DNA of 64,000 bases, from contig NW_022985081.1 of the NCBI RefSeq assembly GCF_010015585.1, forward strand, positions 527,538 to 591,537, in the 5' to 3' direction. A program made the translations under genes and the position numbers. A model generated the notes under the pieces. That model saw only the letters and a list, made by a program, of their open reading frames with translations. It was not told the origin of the DNA and made no database searches. This document shows positions 12,341 to 23,562 of this stretch, one piece after another. Numbering within the stretch: position 1 is the stretch's first letter; each line of letters starts with the position of its first letter. This stretch comes from Eremomyces bilateralis CBS 781.70. Taxonomy: Eukaryota > Ascomycota > Dothideomycetes > Eremomycetales > Eremomycetaceae.

Positions 12341-13078
12341 GCAGCGAAATCGTTACAAGCGCGGGATTCTTCCCAGCTGGCCCTTGGAAACCGGGATTTC
12401 GAACAGTAACACGGCACATCGAAGTTGGTGCCTGGATCCGCGGGAGGGCGGAGAGGCGGATGCGAACTCGCCCAGCAGCATGTCGAGCGGAATTTCCGAA
12501 GAATGAGACTGAGTTGAGAGGATGTAGACAGTCCACCATCGCGGCATTCGAAACGCTTCCTCGAAACTCTTCTAGCTACTTCTAGACGCGCATCAAAGCA
12601 ACGCGGAGGATGGAGTAGCGTCCGAACACGGTGGCTCGAAGAGAAACAGCCAGCGAGTCGATTCGAGACGGACATACCAAGCGCTTGAAAGCTGAGCGAC
12701 AAAGACGTGACATCCCGTTTGTTTTTGTTGGTGTCAAGCCTCATTCTGCCATGCAATGTGAATGGAGAGGAAACACTACAGCGGCCCTAAAGGATATGGC
12801 GATTGAGGTGCGCATCGCAAGTCAGCGCGTGCATTTGGTACGAATACCCCCAGTTTGCGGACGATTTAAGCACATCAAGGGCATGAAAAAGCCTTTATTT
12901 AGCTTAGGATCGAGATAACCAGATGAAAGTCCATGGAATTTTGCTGTACTTGAAATATGCTCAACAGTGGTATCTTGCTCCCTATCGTAACTTCATTCTC
13001 CCAAACTTAGCCAATGCCTTTAAGGATACCCATCCCATCCAAGTCTCCATGATCATAACCAACACAGCGACATCAACA
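12341..13078. other. Convergent 3' region ICE2 / CHL4
   Basis: About 740 bp holding the 3' ends of both neighbours. ORFs reading antisense to ICE2 extend into it but carry no domain; nothing else is seen. Confidence 0.5.
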
Positions 13079-14707
13079 CTACCCTTTCAAAGACTTCCCC
13101 AAAACCTCTCTCCTCACTATCCTCCCGTCCCGCACACAACCCACACTCACCCCCGCCTCTCCCGTCATCCAGCCCGGCATCCTCTCCCCATTCACCACCC
13201 CCATCTCCACCAGCTTGCGTATCCCCGCAAACACATGCGATCCATTAAACGAGATCCGGACCTGTGGACGCCATGTCTCCCCCTCCTCCCCATCTTTCTC
13301 CGCCGACAGATCCGCATCCTCGCCCAGTCCCACTTCCGCCGTCCCGCGTCTAGAAAATACCTCGTCCATCCGGACCTCCACCCTCTCCAATGCCACCCCA
13401 TCCCTTTCCTTCCCCGACTCCCCAAACCGCCCCTCCGACACTCCCTCCAACCGCTTCAGCCGCTTCGGGTCATTCTCGCTTCCCCGGAGCATCTGCATAC
13501 TGCGCAACCGCTTCTTCCCCTGCTCCGGCGCGATGTTCTCCTTATCCTCATCGCCCCGCACCAGACCTCCCACCTCCTCCGCCTTCCGTTTATTTGAGCT
13601 AGTCTCGAACGCCAACGCTCCGTGCCCGACGCTCCCGTGCGCGAAGATGCTCCATGCGCCCTGCGCATGGTTCGTCCGCCCGGCGCCGCGCATCGCGAGC
13701 AACGTATTCAGCGAGCGGGCCGAGAGTGAGGTGGATTTGAGGGTGAGGCGGAAGTGTGGGCGAGAGAGCGCCTTGGGGATGGCGGCCAAGAGGACCTTTT
13801 TGAGACTTTTGGCGTCGGCGTCGTCGGCGGGTTGGCGGGTTCGTGAAGGGGGGTCGGAAGAGGGCGAGGGTTTGGAGGTGGCGCCGAGGCTGGCATAGAG
13901 GTAGGGGGTGTTGTCGGGGAAGATGAAGAAGACGGATTTGGAGGCGTCGAGGGTGGTGCTGGTGGTGGTGACGTTGGAGGTGCGGGGATCGTGGAGGGAG
14001 CGTTGGGTGTTGTACGGGCTGTCGTGGATGTAGACCCGGAGGATCGTCAGTTCTTGCTCGGGGTGTCGCGCGAGGTAGTAGTGGGTGCGCATCAATGACC
14101 CGATTTCGCGTTGCAGGTTGAGGAGAAAGGTGGGAGCGTGGAAGCGCGGGAGGCGAGACAAGGTTTCCAAGTTCTTTCGCTCCTCTCGCGCATCGAAACA
14201 TGTTTTCCGCTTATCCATGCCTGTCTTCCCACTCTTATTTATCGCAGCAGATTCGCTTTTACTGTTCTCATGCCGTGACAGCCGCAACGCTGTCCACCGC
14301 ACCGCACCATTCTGATCCAGAATCCACCTTGTCTCGGCCATTCCTAGCTGATACAGCGTGATCCCATGTCGCCAATCGCCCTCGAGTATCCGCTCCAACA
14401 CGTCTCGCTTGGTCCCGCTCCTCTTCTCCTGAAATTCCTCATATATCTCTACCGCCTCTTCGATGCTCTCGGCCGTGTCGAACGGCGCGTCAGGATCGTC
14501 GTCGGCCGTGGATGGGTCGGGGAGGGTAGCGAGGGTATATGGGACGCAGTATTGGATGTGCGGATCTGACAGCCATGATAATGCGAGCGATATGAGGGAG
14601 GCGCGGGATAATCGAGAGAGGGTACGGTGGATGAGGGGACTCGAGGAGGGGATGCGATGGGTGTTTTTGAGGCCCCCATGGGTCGGGATGGAGAGTCGGG
14701 GCGCCAT
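13079..14707 (-). CDS. CHL4: Kinetochore protein Chl4/Mis15 (CENP-N family)
   Basis: Single-exon, 542 aa. CENP-N/Chl4 is a constitutive centromere (CCAN/Ctf19) subunit that pairs with CENP-L/Iml3 and, in other species, touches the CENP-A nucleosome. The N-terminal pattern is diagnostic: LSRLSRASLISLALSWL, then an acidic helix EEAVEIYEEFQEKRSGTKRDVLERILEGDWRHG followed by ITLYQLGMAETRW. The middle holds LLNLQREIGSLMRTHYYLARHPE and VYIHDSPY, also typical. Residues of about 370-450 form a charged, probably disordered insert. The C-terminus VRISFNGSHVFAGIRKLVEMG matches the family's conserved end. The start ATG is the first of the frame. Confidence 0.92.
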   Translation of the reverse strand: MAPRLSIPTHGGLKNTHRIPSSSPLIHRTLSRLSRASLISLALSWLSDPHIQYCVPYTLATLPDPSTADDDPDAPFDTAESIEEAVEIYEEFQEKRSGTKRDVLERILEGDWRHGITLYQLGMAETRWILDQNGAVRWTALRLSRHENSKSESAAINKSGKTGMDKRKTCFDAREERKNLETLSRLPRFHAPTFLLNLQREIGSLMRTHYYLARHPEQELTILRVYIHDSPYNTQRSLHDPRTSNVTTTSTTLDASKSVFFIFPDNTPYLYASLGATSKPSPSSDPPSRTRQPADDADAKSLKKVLLAAIPKALSRPHFRLTLKSTSLSARSLNTLLAMRGAGRTNHAQGAWSIFAHGSVGHGALAFETSSNKRKAEEVGGLVRGDEDKENIAPEQGKKRLRSMQMLRGSENDPKRLKRLEGVSEGRFGESGKERDGVALERVEVRMDEVFSRRGTAEVGLGEDADLSAEKDGEEGETWRPQVRISFNGSHVFAGIRKLVEMGVVNGERMPGWMTGEAGVSVGCVRDGRIVRREVLGKSLKG

Positions 14708-17700
14708 GGTACGTATGTATAATTGTTATGAAAGGTTATGCGACCATAAATTCATGCTTAAATTGCATGTTGTAGTATGTTGGTGCATAGGTTTGCTGAT
14801 GTTGATACAGCAAATATCTTTGAATGTTGAATCGAGACGAGATCGCGTCGAAGTTTACATTTTGCCGTTTTGGGGTTAGCGTGAATGGTGGAGCCTGGAT
14901 GAGTTTATTCCCACAACAATCACAACTCCGTACCGATTCACGTCACGTCCACTCTCAAAGCCGAATCATATAAATGACGGAAGCTGGTGACGTCTCCGTT
15001 AAAGGCAGTCTAGGTGATGGTGAGGGTTGATATAACTTCCCGCTGGCTCTCGGCAACTTGACATTCGATAGTTCATTTTGAAGAACAGGTGAATCGGTGA
15101 CATCGAATGGTCAGTATTTCATTTGTTGAGTGCTAGTCACTGCAAGTTCCGCTAAGTCTATGATACTCGTCTTTCGTTTATTTTTCATCATTTGATAAAA
15201 TAAAACAAACTTACGTGGCAGTTTCTGTAAAGCCATCAGCAGGCGGCACGGCTGGCGAGGAGCCATCTAGTCAGGGGGGGTTGACCAGATAGTAGAACAG
15301 GACTCGTCGATGCGGATAGTCTGTTATTATCCAAGGTTCGAAACCAAAGCGTTTCGAGGAAGGTCGATATTTCAGTATTATGCTTGCCGAGGAGAAGCTT
15401 AAATTTGGTGTTCGAATACAAGATTTCAGCCAAAATAGATCAGAACTCGCTGTTATATACCTGGTACTACCAGGCGAGCAGGGTACTGTCTATCCCGACT
15501 GCGCTTCCATCATTCCGTGAAGTCAAATGATGCATTACGGAATAACTGTTATGGTCCCAGGCCTGCGGCCTGTTCCCTTGGTTGTGGCTGAAGACGTGGC
15601 TGGTGGATTATATCAGAGAAGCAAACAAACATGGTAACACAGCAGTAGGGCATTGGAGAGGAGAGTCGCTATCTCGCGCACAAAGGTGCCGGGAGATTTC
15701 TTCTCCCTCTCTCTTCAGTTTAGATTAATGGAACTTGGTAATCGCAGACCTTGCGCATCCAGACCGTGTCAATAACCAGACAACTCTTATATTCACCCGC
15801 GTCGGCTGTCCTGACGTGAGTATATTCTTGACGACTAGGATATGAAGACTGGCTTTGCTTTTCAGGGCTCCTCAGAGTACGGTATCTGGATAGAAATATT
15901 ATCGGTTCTCCTCAAAGGAGTCTGCATTGTGGCAACTATGAAATGATATAACTAGAGGAGTTTATCCTCGAAACGGCTTTCCTTCCAGCAGCTACGGGTA
16001 TGTGCAGTGCAACGCGTTCCAGGCATTGTATCAAAGTGATTCATTGGTTTTAATCCTATCACTAAATCAACTTCGATAATTCAAATGTTTCCCTTCCTAA
16101 GTCTCCCTAAATTGACGAATATTCCTAGATATTCTCAAGCCCTTTCATCCCAGCGCACAGTGTAAAGGCGACTGTCTCGGTATCATGTCTCTCGCCTATG
16201 CCGGTCCATTTAATATACAGCCATCTTGCTTCAAAAAGGCCTTAGTCGAAGCATGGATAGCGAAGCTAAGTCACATCACAACGCAGTCACCTACGTTTAT
16301 TAATAACTTACCCAAAACATGTCCTCAGTTGAATTTCGTGGTTCATCTAAGGCGTCATCTTGAGTGATGTTGGCTCTATGAAGAGAGTAGTTAGATGTAT
16401 TGAAACTTTGCCTCGTGATGGTATTTGCAGTGAAATGCCGCATTGTCCTTGGTCTGCGATGGTTTGTGGCTGGTACTCGGTATGGATGGCGTTGTAATTA
16501 ATGTTTGCCGAGCAGAAAGGCTAGTCAATCCAATGTGAGAATTCTATTTCTTACCCCAAAGATCAAATCTAACGGGATAGGTATAATAGAGTTCGCCGAG
16601 GGTCGTCTGTTGTTACTGGACACCTCGCTACGTGGATTATCGAGGGATCCCAAGAGGTAAATAGCCGATCGCCTCTGGTGAAGACTTCTGATTCTATCCC
16701 TAAGACCTTAAATCAAGCATGTGACCAGAGACCCGAAGCCTATATGTGCCCAACGCCTCCTTGCTCAGGTTCTCTCTCATTCTCCAGAAGAAATATGTTG
16801 CTCTGCCTGGCTCTACTTTCCTACGCAGCATTGTCCTGGGTCTGATTTGAATATGTCGCGAGTTAAATCAGTAGGTAGCATGTCTCCCGAGGGGCATTGC
16901 ATAAATTCATCGGCAGTACGAATCCTCGAAAGGGAGCATTGGTTGCATCGTCGAACGACTGACAGCTACCAACAATATCATCGAGTGATCCACTATACTG
17001 ATTCCAAAAGAACATATAATCCAGCTAAGGAATCATGAAGGCATCAATGCCTTTATGGCGATACATAGCCAGACACGGAACTGTACAAGCATCCGGTGAG
17101 CAGCATATAGCGTCTGCCCATGGCCCCTCAGCCCCCTAGGGGACTTTCAGATTGAAGCGACTCCTATCGTTTTCGTCGTATCGGACATTCTCCTATGCTT
17201 CCTAGGTCGAAGCTGTAATCGGGTGTGGTTTGCTTGAAATATAGTCAGAGGTTGGTTGTGTTCTGCACACTTCTGCCGTCTAGACGATAAAACATCGCAT
17301 AATCCTACGCAATGTTGGAGCAAATTACGGGCGGATTGCTCTTTCGGTGGATATTTCGGGGACGCCCTTTCCGAGGCTTTCCGCGTCCATTACAGTCCGC
17401 CCCGTCGCATCTTTTATTTGAATCCCGACGTTCACGCCCATGATTAGAGTAGGGCATCTTCCAGTTTCGTCTTCCTGCCCATGGTGCTTCGGCGCAGGAT
17501 TTCGTCTCTTTAGTCCCGTGGCCGCATATATGGGTTGAGAAAATTGTTTGGCACATGTTCGTTCAATGGCAGATGGATGATACAGTACCAAAAGCAAGTC
17601 GGTACTAACTAGAGGTAGAGGCTGCGATATGAGGAACGATCCGGCCTCGCGTGATCTTTAGCACCTGTTCCGAGACTTCGACTATATCTATCGTTGGAGA

Positions 17701-20689
17701 AAAAGACGGGGCATGGGTTGAAATAGCTCGAATATTAGAATGACTCCGCTGTCAGCGCGGCTCACTATCGCAATCAGAGCAACTAATGAGGTCCATGACT
17801 TGTCGGACGTTCTGTAAAGGGCCTTGACACCCCCATAGAGGATCAAAGGAAGCATGGGAGGGTTGAATGCAAGGGGGAAAGTAGTCGGTAGATCACATTC
17901 CACGCCTCCCTGGAATTCGGACGATGCCAATAAGCTGGCTTTAAGGAGTGTGGCGATGTGTGGTTTCGAATGAGATTCACCGTTATGCAACTAGATGAGT
18001 ATATCGGAGCCGGCAAAGTCTCATACCCACGAACAGTTACCTTATGGTTCGAGTCTCATTGGTTTGACTCCACTTGCTCCTCGTTCGGCAATATCATGTC
18101 CATCTACTAACATGGGATTTGCGATCTCAACCGTCCACTATGCGTGACCAAAAAAGCGCGGTTAAAATCCGACAGGATTCTCCGATTCCGCTGTCGACAC
18201 ACAAAAACGCAGGATCCCATGGATATATTGTGGCCCTGCAGAAGGCTGGTTACTCAGAATACCTCCACTAGAATACCTCTAGAACATTCCCGCGTCTGAA
18301 AAACAGCCTCGGAAGCAGATAAGGGCCAATGACCAAAGAAAGATGACTTGGAGGCCTTTGAAGATGAGACGCCGTGGTGTCCTGATGTCCTCATAAGTGC
18401 ATCAGGGCTGATGGCCGTAGGGCTGTTAAGGGATAAATGGCCATATAATTTAGTCTATGCCTTCAGCCCTGGTATAGCATCTGACGTTTAACTGACATTG
18501 TCATATCAGAGTGGTTCCATGTTGACCAGCCCTGATGAAGCAATCCGAGGCAGTTTGAGCAAAGGTGTTGGAGCATGACACGTCACAGGTGGTCCAAAGT
18601 CATGACACTCAAGACTGCAGGCCTGACATAACTCCGGTGGAATACTGACTCCGAATGAATTCAAAAAACAGGGGCTTTGACCTGATGCAATATTATGAAA
18701 TAATTGAATTAGATGGATGAGGCAGTTCCTGCAGAAGTTCACCACGGTTCCTGTTCCAGCGTTTCTCAACCAACCATGCTCCTCAACAACTCATGTCAGG
18801 ACGTGCTATCAGCTACGTATGCACAAGCATGTTAAACGCATCATTATTCATCGGTTGATGATCCAGGGGGGAGCTTTCCGTACTTAAAATATTACTCATT
18901 TAGTTGCCGGCTGCCGCCTCTATTTTCGGCGAGATTGCTGCTGTCCGTGGTCCAGGCGGTTGGTACAAGACGCTGACGGGCCTTCGGGCGCCATAACCGA
19001 CACCATTCTCCTGGTGAGACGGCTCCTCCTCGGTTCCTGGTCTGCGGGCTGGATTCCGAACCCCTCACTCGTCAAGAGCCCTTAAGGTTGTTCAGAAGCG
19101 CCATCTCGAACCATTCTGCTCACCTCTCATTTGTTCCACCTGTCGATCAGATGCAGGTCGCCGAATTTGCGTCCGTGCTGGCTGTCTCACAATGAGGGGG
19201 CAAAAGCCAAAGTCGATGTCATTTCTCCCGTGCTCCAGGGCTCCAGGCTCCCATGCCACTCTGCAACGCTGGTTACATTCCGAGGATTCAAATTTCTCTC
19301 GCGGTCTCGCCGCACCGTCGAGCTCGTGCAACCGTCCCCAGGAGACGGGCAGGAACCGTTCATCTCCCTTAATCTTCTCTTCAGCTTTCAGACTTCAGAA
19401 GATGGACTTGATGGGTTCAACACCTGTAGAGCGGGATGCTTAGCTCGTTATGAAGCCCTACTAGCCTGCGATATACCGCTCGATGAAAGGCGATCCTTCA
19501 GGAATTAGGATTTGAGGGCAAGTTTGTTCACGGACTGACACAGCCACAGAGTGGCCCCATGGGCGTGAAATGAGGTTCTCGAATGGTCATTTGAAAACTA
19601 CATGTCACGACTCACGAATGTGGATTGTCCCGTGTCTGGCATTCGCGAGGAATTCGGAGATGGGTGGTGGCAGTGTGGCTAATTATTTCCCATTACCACA
19701 ACGCCATCTCATCTCCGAATGGCGGGATTCATCTTCATGTTTCGTCCCGTATCTCTTCCCAACAGAATTATACTGGAGGCACAGTGGGTTTTTGACCCGG
19801 TAGATGAGGAGAGAGTGCACACAGTAAAATTGTTTGACCCACTCGCGGCGCCTTCAATCTTCATTCTCGTTGATCTCATTTCACGATCTCGTATTGCAGC
19901 TTATCATCCCCGTGGAGGTGATGACACAGTGAACGCTATCACGCTGTACAACACCGAACTCTTCAGCTTCCAGATCGCTTGCAATCTGTTACATGCCGGA
20001 GAGAAGACACCAAGAACATATCGGTGGTCCAAGAATGATATTGCATCATGACGAAATCTGGACAGCGCTTCACTCCGACGGTAGACATCCGAAGGTGGAC
20101 AGCATCGATCAGTCATTGGCACGATAGGGTTTCGTGATGGGGTATGCAGAATCTGAGCAAGAGATTGGTAGACCGTTAAGTTGTTCCTGGGACCTGCAGC
20201 CATCTGTTAGATTGCAGGCCCACGATTTGGGCTTGTCAATCCGCAGACTTAACAGGGGGTTCCTAGACGGGGTCAGGATGCCCCAGATCCTTGCCTGGCC
20301 ACCGTTCAAACATCTTGATCCATGGTCACCACATATCACATCCTTCTTTAAGCTTCTGTTTTCTCTCGCTCTACCGCTGTCCTTCCTGTCTTTCGAGTTC
20401 CTATTTCTCTTCTACATTCGCTGTGATCATTCGGTCTTTCGAGGCACTTCCACTCTTTCGACCATCGGTCTGTCACTCTTTACAGCAGCGAGATATCTGC
20501 ACCATTCTCTTCAGTACCAGTCCCTCACCTTTGCGAAATTGACTTTCGCTTTTAGTGTTTGTCTGTGACAAAGAGTTGATCACACGTCTCCTGAAAACCC
20601 CTCCAAAACGTTCAACCCTCCAGCCGTCGATCGTGCTTCTTCCCCGGACGACCTAACGAGATTGTCGATCCCCCTCCACCCGACTCAAG
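14708..20689. other. Gene-poor 6-kb region
   Basis: Almost 6 kb without a recognisable gene. ORFs are short, scattered over all frames and mostly lack convincing starts or splice sites. One tiny Cys-rich ORF (17305-17556, minus) is listed separately. Base composition is not strikingly AT-rich and I see no terminal repeats, integrase or reverse-transcriptase motifs, so it does not read as a fresh transposon. Two GTTCGA-like T-loop strings (near 15334 and 18046) lack tRNA stems. Confidence 0.45.
17305..17556 (-). CDS. Possible small Cys/His-rich protein (uncertain)
   Basis: An 83-codon ORF starting with a true ATG (17556-17554). It begins MCQTIFSTHICGHGTK and carries further Cys at about residues 21, 50, 55 and 79, with a very basic middle (RPRNIHRK). 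The N-terminal C-x-H pattern recalls small fungal proteins of unknown role that start with a Cys-Gly-His knuckle. There is no flanking gene context and no evidence of expression. It may be a chance ORF in a gene-poor stretch. Confidence 0.2.
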   Translation of the reverse strand: MCQTIFSTHICGHGTKETKSCAEAPWAGRRNWKMPYSNHGRERRDSNKRCDGADCNGRGKPRKGRPRNIHRKSNPPVICSNIA

Positions 20690-22036
20690 ATGCATTTCTC
20701 AACCATCCTCACTGGCCTTGCGGCCTTTGCTACCCTCTCTGAGGCAAGCATCCCCCATGGCTATGAGCGTCCTCAAGCCCGCCACCACGTTCGCCGTGCA
20801 GGTGGCAGCTCCAATGGCACTGTCTCCTCCGTACCCTCCAGGCCCAGCGGCTCCGGATCTGCCAGCATCCCGGCCTCCTCGGCCAGTGTCAGCATCCCCA
20901 CCTCCTCGGCCAGTGGTAGCGGCTCCATCCCCAGTGGCAGTGGCTCCGTTCATCCTACTGGTAGCGGTCGTCCAAGTCACAGCGGTCGTCCAAGCCATAG
21001 CGGTCGTCCAAGCCATAGCGGTCGTCCAAGTCACAGCGGTCGTCCAAGTGGTACCGGCCCTACTTATCCCACTGGGAACAGCACCTCGTCTCCCACCGGT
21101 AGCGGCACTGGCCGTCCCACTTCTCCTAGCTTTACCTTGGTGCCTACTGGCAACGGAACGACCACTGCGCCTGAGTTGACGACCTCTACCATCCTGTCAA
21201 CGGTCACTTCCACGATCGCAGGCACCGGTTCGGGTTCTCCGATCGTCGTCACTTCCGTTATCACTGTCGGCACCACTGTCTATACCAAAGACAAAGACAC
21301 GTCCCCAAGCACCACTGATTCAGTCGAGACATCTGTTGCAACCCTGACTTCTGGAACCGGCGCATCAAAGACAACCATTACCACCACTATCTTGAACACC
21401 AAGACTTCGACTGCTGTCCATGTCAGTAGCTCATATTCTATTATGGAACCTTCATGCTGATTACTTTTAGACCGTCACTGGTGGGACTGGTGGCGATTGC
21501 CCGCTTCCCTCCACAGTCACCGTTACCGAAAAGGAATATATCACTGTGGTAAGTAATCTAAACGAACCCCATGCCAACCCTCACTAACAAACCCTACCAA
21601 GACCGCTGGAAATGCCGGCCCTGGCTCTTCGGGAGGTGCTGAGACCCCCACCGGCGACTCTAGCCACCCTTCATCCTCATATGCAACCACCGCCGTTTCC
21701 ATCGTCACCATCGTGCCTGTCCCCAGCGGCGGGCCGCCATATGGCAACGGCACGATCCCCAGTGGCACCGCGCCTCCTTCAAGCGGCACCGCCCCATCGT
21801 CTCGCCCACCTCCTCACGGATCCAACCCAGTCCCGAGCGGCACCGGCCGGCCAACCCGCCCCGCACCCAGCGGCACCGGCCGGCCAACCCGTCCCGCCCC
21901 CAGTGGCACTGGTCCAGCACCCAGCGGTAGCGCTCCGGCACCCAGCGGTAGCGCCACGCCGTCCGGCGGCCACGGCCACGGTCACGGCCACGGCCCCGGG
22001 AAGGGCGTGAAGGCGAGGAACTTCGGTCGCCGCTAA
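20690..22036 (+). CDS. Secreted Ser/Gly/Thr-rich cell-wall-type protein
   Basis: Three exons (20690-21421, 21471-21548, 21602-22036) encode 414 aa. A signal peptide (about residues 1-19, MHFSTILTGLAAFATLSEA) precedes HHVRR, a likely Kex2 site. The rest is Ser/Gly/Pro/Thr-rich and so probably heavily O-glycosylated. Five tandem copies of the hexapeptide GRPSHS/GRPSGT come first, followed by a Thr/Val-rich stretch (TTSTILSTVTST, VTVTGG) common in fungal wall proteins and further PSGTGRPTRPA repeats. The C-terminus is His/Gly-rich and basic (GHGHGHGHG... KARNFGRR), with no hydrophobic GPI tail. Donors are GTCAGT and GTAAGT. It is probably an extracellular matrix or wall component; no enzymatic domain is visible. 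Confidence 0.82.
20964..21056 (+). repeat. 18-bp coding minisatellite (GRPSHS repeats)
   Basis: Five near-identical 18-bp units, each encoding Gly-Arg-Pro-Ser-His/Gly-Ser/Thr. Units differ mainly at AGCCATAGC versus AGTCACAGC. Copy-number change would lengthen or shorten the wall protein in frame. Confidence 0.85.
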
Positions 22037-23562
22037 ACCATTACTCTCATGGGCGGTCCAACTTCGCCGCCCGGGGTTTACTTAGCAGGGCAACGATGCA
22101 CGCCTTGACGGCGATGGCGTTCTGCCGCGCCGCGGTTCATGCTGGAAGCATTTTCTGATTCGATTCGATTTAAGACTAGCCATCTATGACCGTCATGGGA
22201 TCGAGAGTCCGGCGCTTAACTTTTTTTTCCATTTCGTTTCTGGATAGACTTTTTTGGGGGATTTTTGGGGTCGAGATTTGAGATGATCCTTTTTGTGTAG
22301 ATAAATTCGTCGTGTCGAAAATACAGGCAGGTTACTTTGAGTTCTCTCTCCAGTCTAGACATGGATCCTATCTCGTGTCCAAGTGATGTGACCGTGATAG
22401 ATGAAGATCCTGCCGGCTCCCGTCTTTGTACTCCGGATTTGATTATCCTTGGCCGATCCCTAAACCTAACTTTAATATACTCTTCATTTCGGATCTGCGA
22501 GCCGATTCCAGGAACCAGGACGCCGATTTCGTGATGACAATAGGCCTGCGTGCTATCAATCTATAACAGCCAGGGGTAGCTAGCACTTCATACCTTGCTT
22601 CCTACCCCAGGAATCATGCAAGCTAGTGAACGGAGGATCTCCTATGCTCGTGTTGGTGTCGAAATATACCGTGGAAAAGAATTGAGACACGTGAAAGTTG
22701 CACAATGAGTTTGGATTACAAATTATCCCTTTCTCATCACAAGGAATACCGTTACAAGGGACGTACTTCAAAGTTCAGAAGTGAGCGTGTTCTCTTAAAA
22801 TAGATGCAGTCTACCACAGTGCATGTCCAAACTCGAGAACACGTTGTGCTCGTGCTCTAATTCTGCTATCACGACGTCTTCAGTTACTTGAAGGCTTTTT
22901 TCCTTGAATAGGATTCAAAACTATCGTCTTATGGATTCAGTTAAGTTAATGTTTTGATACCATGCTTAATCTCATGCGCGGCTGTGGTATGTTTCCGCCG
23001 GGCATCGTATGCAAGTCTTTTCCTCATGCACTGGTGCAACGCAAACGGACATCGTGTCATCAAAAGTTGGTAAGGGATTATACGAGCATAGAACGTCGGA
23101 GCAAGACTCAAGAAATACAGGAAGAGTGGTGGGTAAAGTATAAGGTTTCTGACCTGGATATACGCCAGTGATGCAAGTGATACCAGTGATGCCAGTGATA
23201 CCAAAATATAATCCTTACCCAATTCCTCATAGAGATATTCCCCAACCTCAGCTCCCCCCTTTGGACTCAGACGTAAAAGGGAAACGAATATTTGTTGACG
23301 AATAATGATCTCTAGGCTGGGTCATTGTGTACCATGAGGGACCGAAGGAGCGGTACGCCGGAACGCTTCTCATTTACCGACGATTTCTAGAAAGGCCGTT
23401 GATTCACGGTTGGGGCGCTAGAATACTGCCTAAACGAGCAGTAAAGCGAGGAGAAATGAAATTGCTCCCATGCACATTGGTCTTTGGCAGTTTATTAGCA
23501 ACTAGAAAGATCAATCAGAAGATTGTAGTAGACAATGAGAAACAAGCACTGAGGCCAGGCCC
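22037..23562. other. Convergent 3' region, wall protein / GH26 relic
   Basis: About 1.5 kb with T-rich tracts just after the wall-protein stop (22220-22290), a small imperfect GATRCCAGT repeat near 23171-23203 and only short ORFs. No gene is recognised. Confidence 0.45.

Noticed and set aside
11827-12756. Minus-strand ORFs of 248-309 codons over ICE2 exon 2
   Set aside because: Low-complexity antisense reading of the Ice2 membrane-protein frame, with no domain.
15320-15350. GGTTCGAAACC string resembling a tRNA T-arm
   Set aside because: No matching T-stem, acceptor stem or anticodon arm in either orientation; the GTTCGAG near 18046 fails likewise.
17688-17990. Hydrophobic minus-strand ORF in the gene-poor region
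   Set aside because: It has no ATG at the start of the frame, no splice-linked neighbours and no recognisable family; possible relic but not supportable.
20964-21056. Regular short repeats suggestive of a CRISPR array
   Set aside because: Contiguous 18-bp in-frame units without spacers inside a eukaryotic coding exon.
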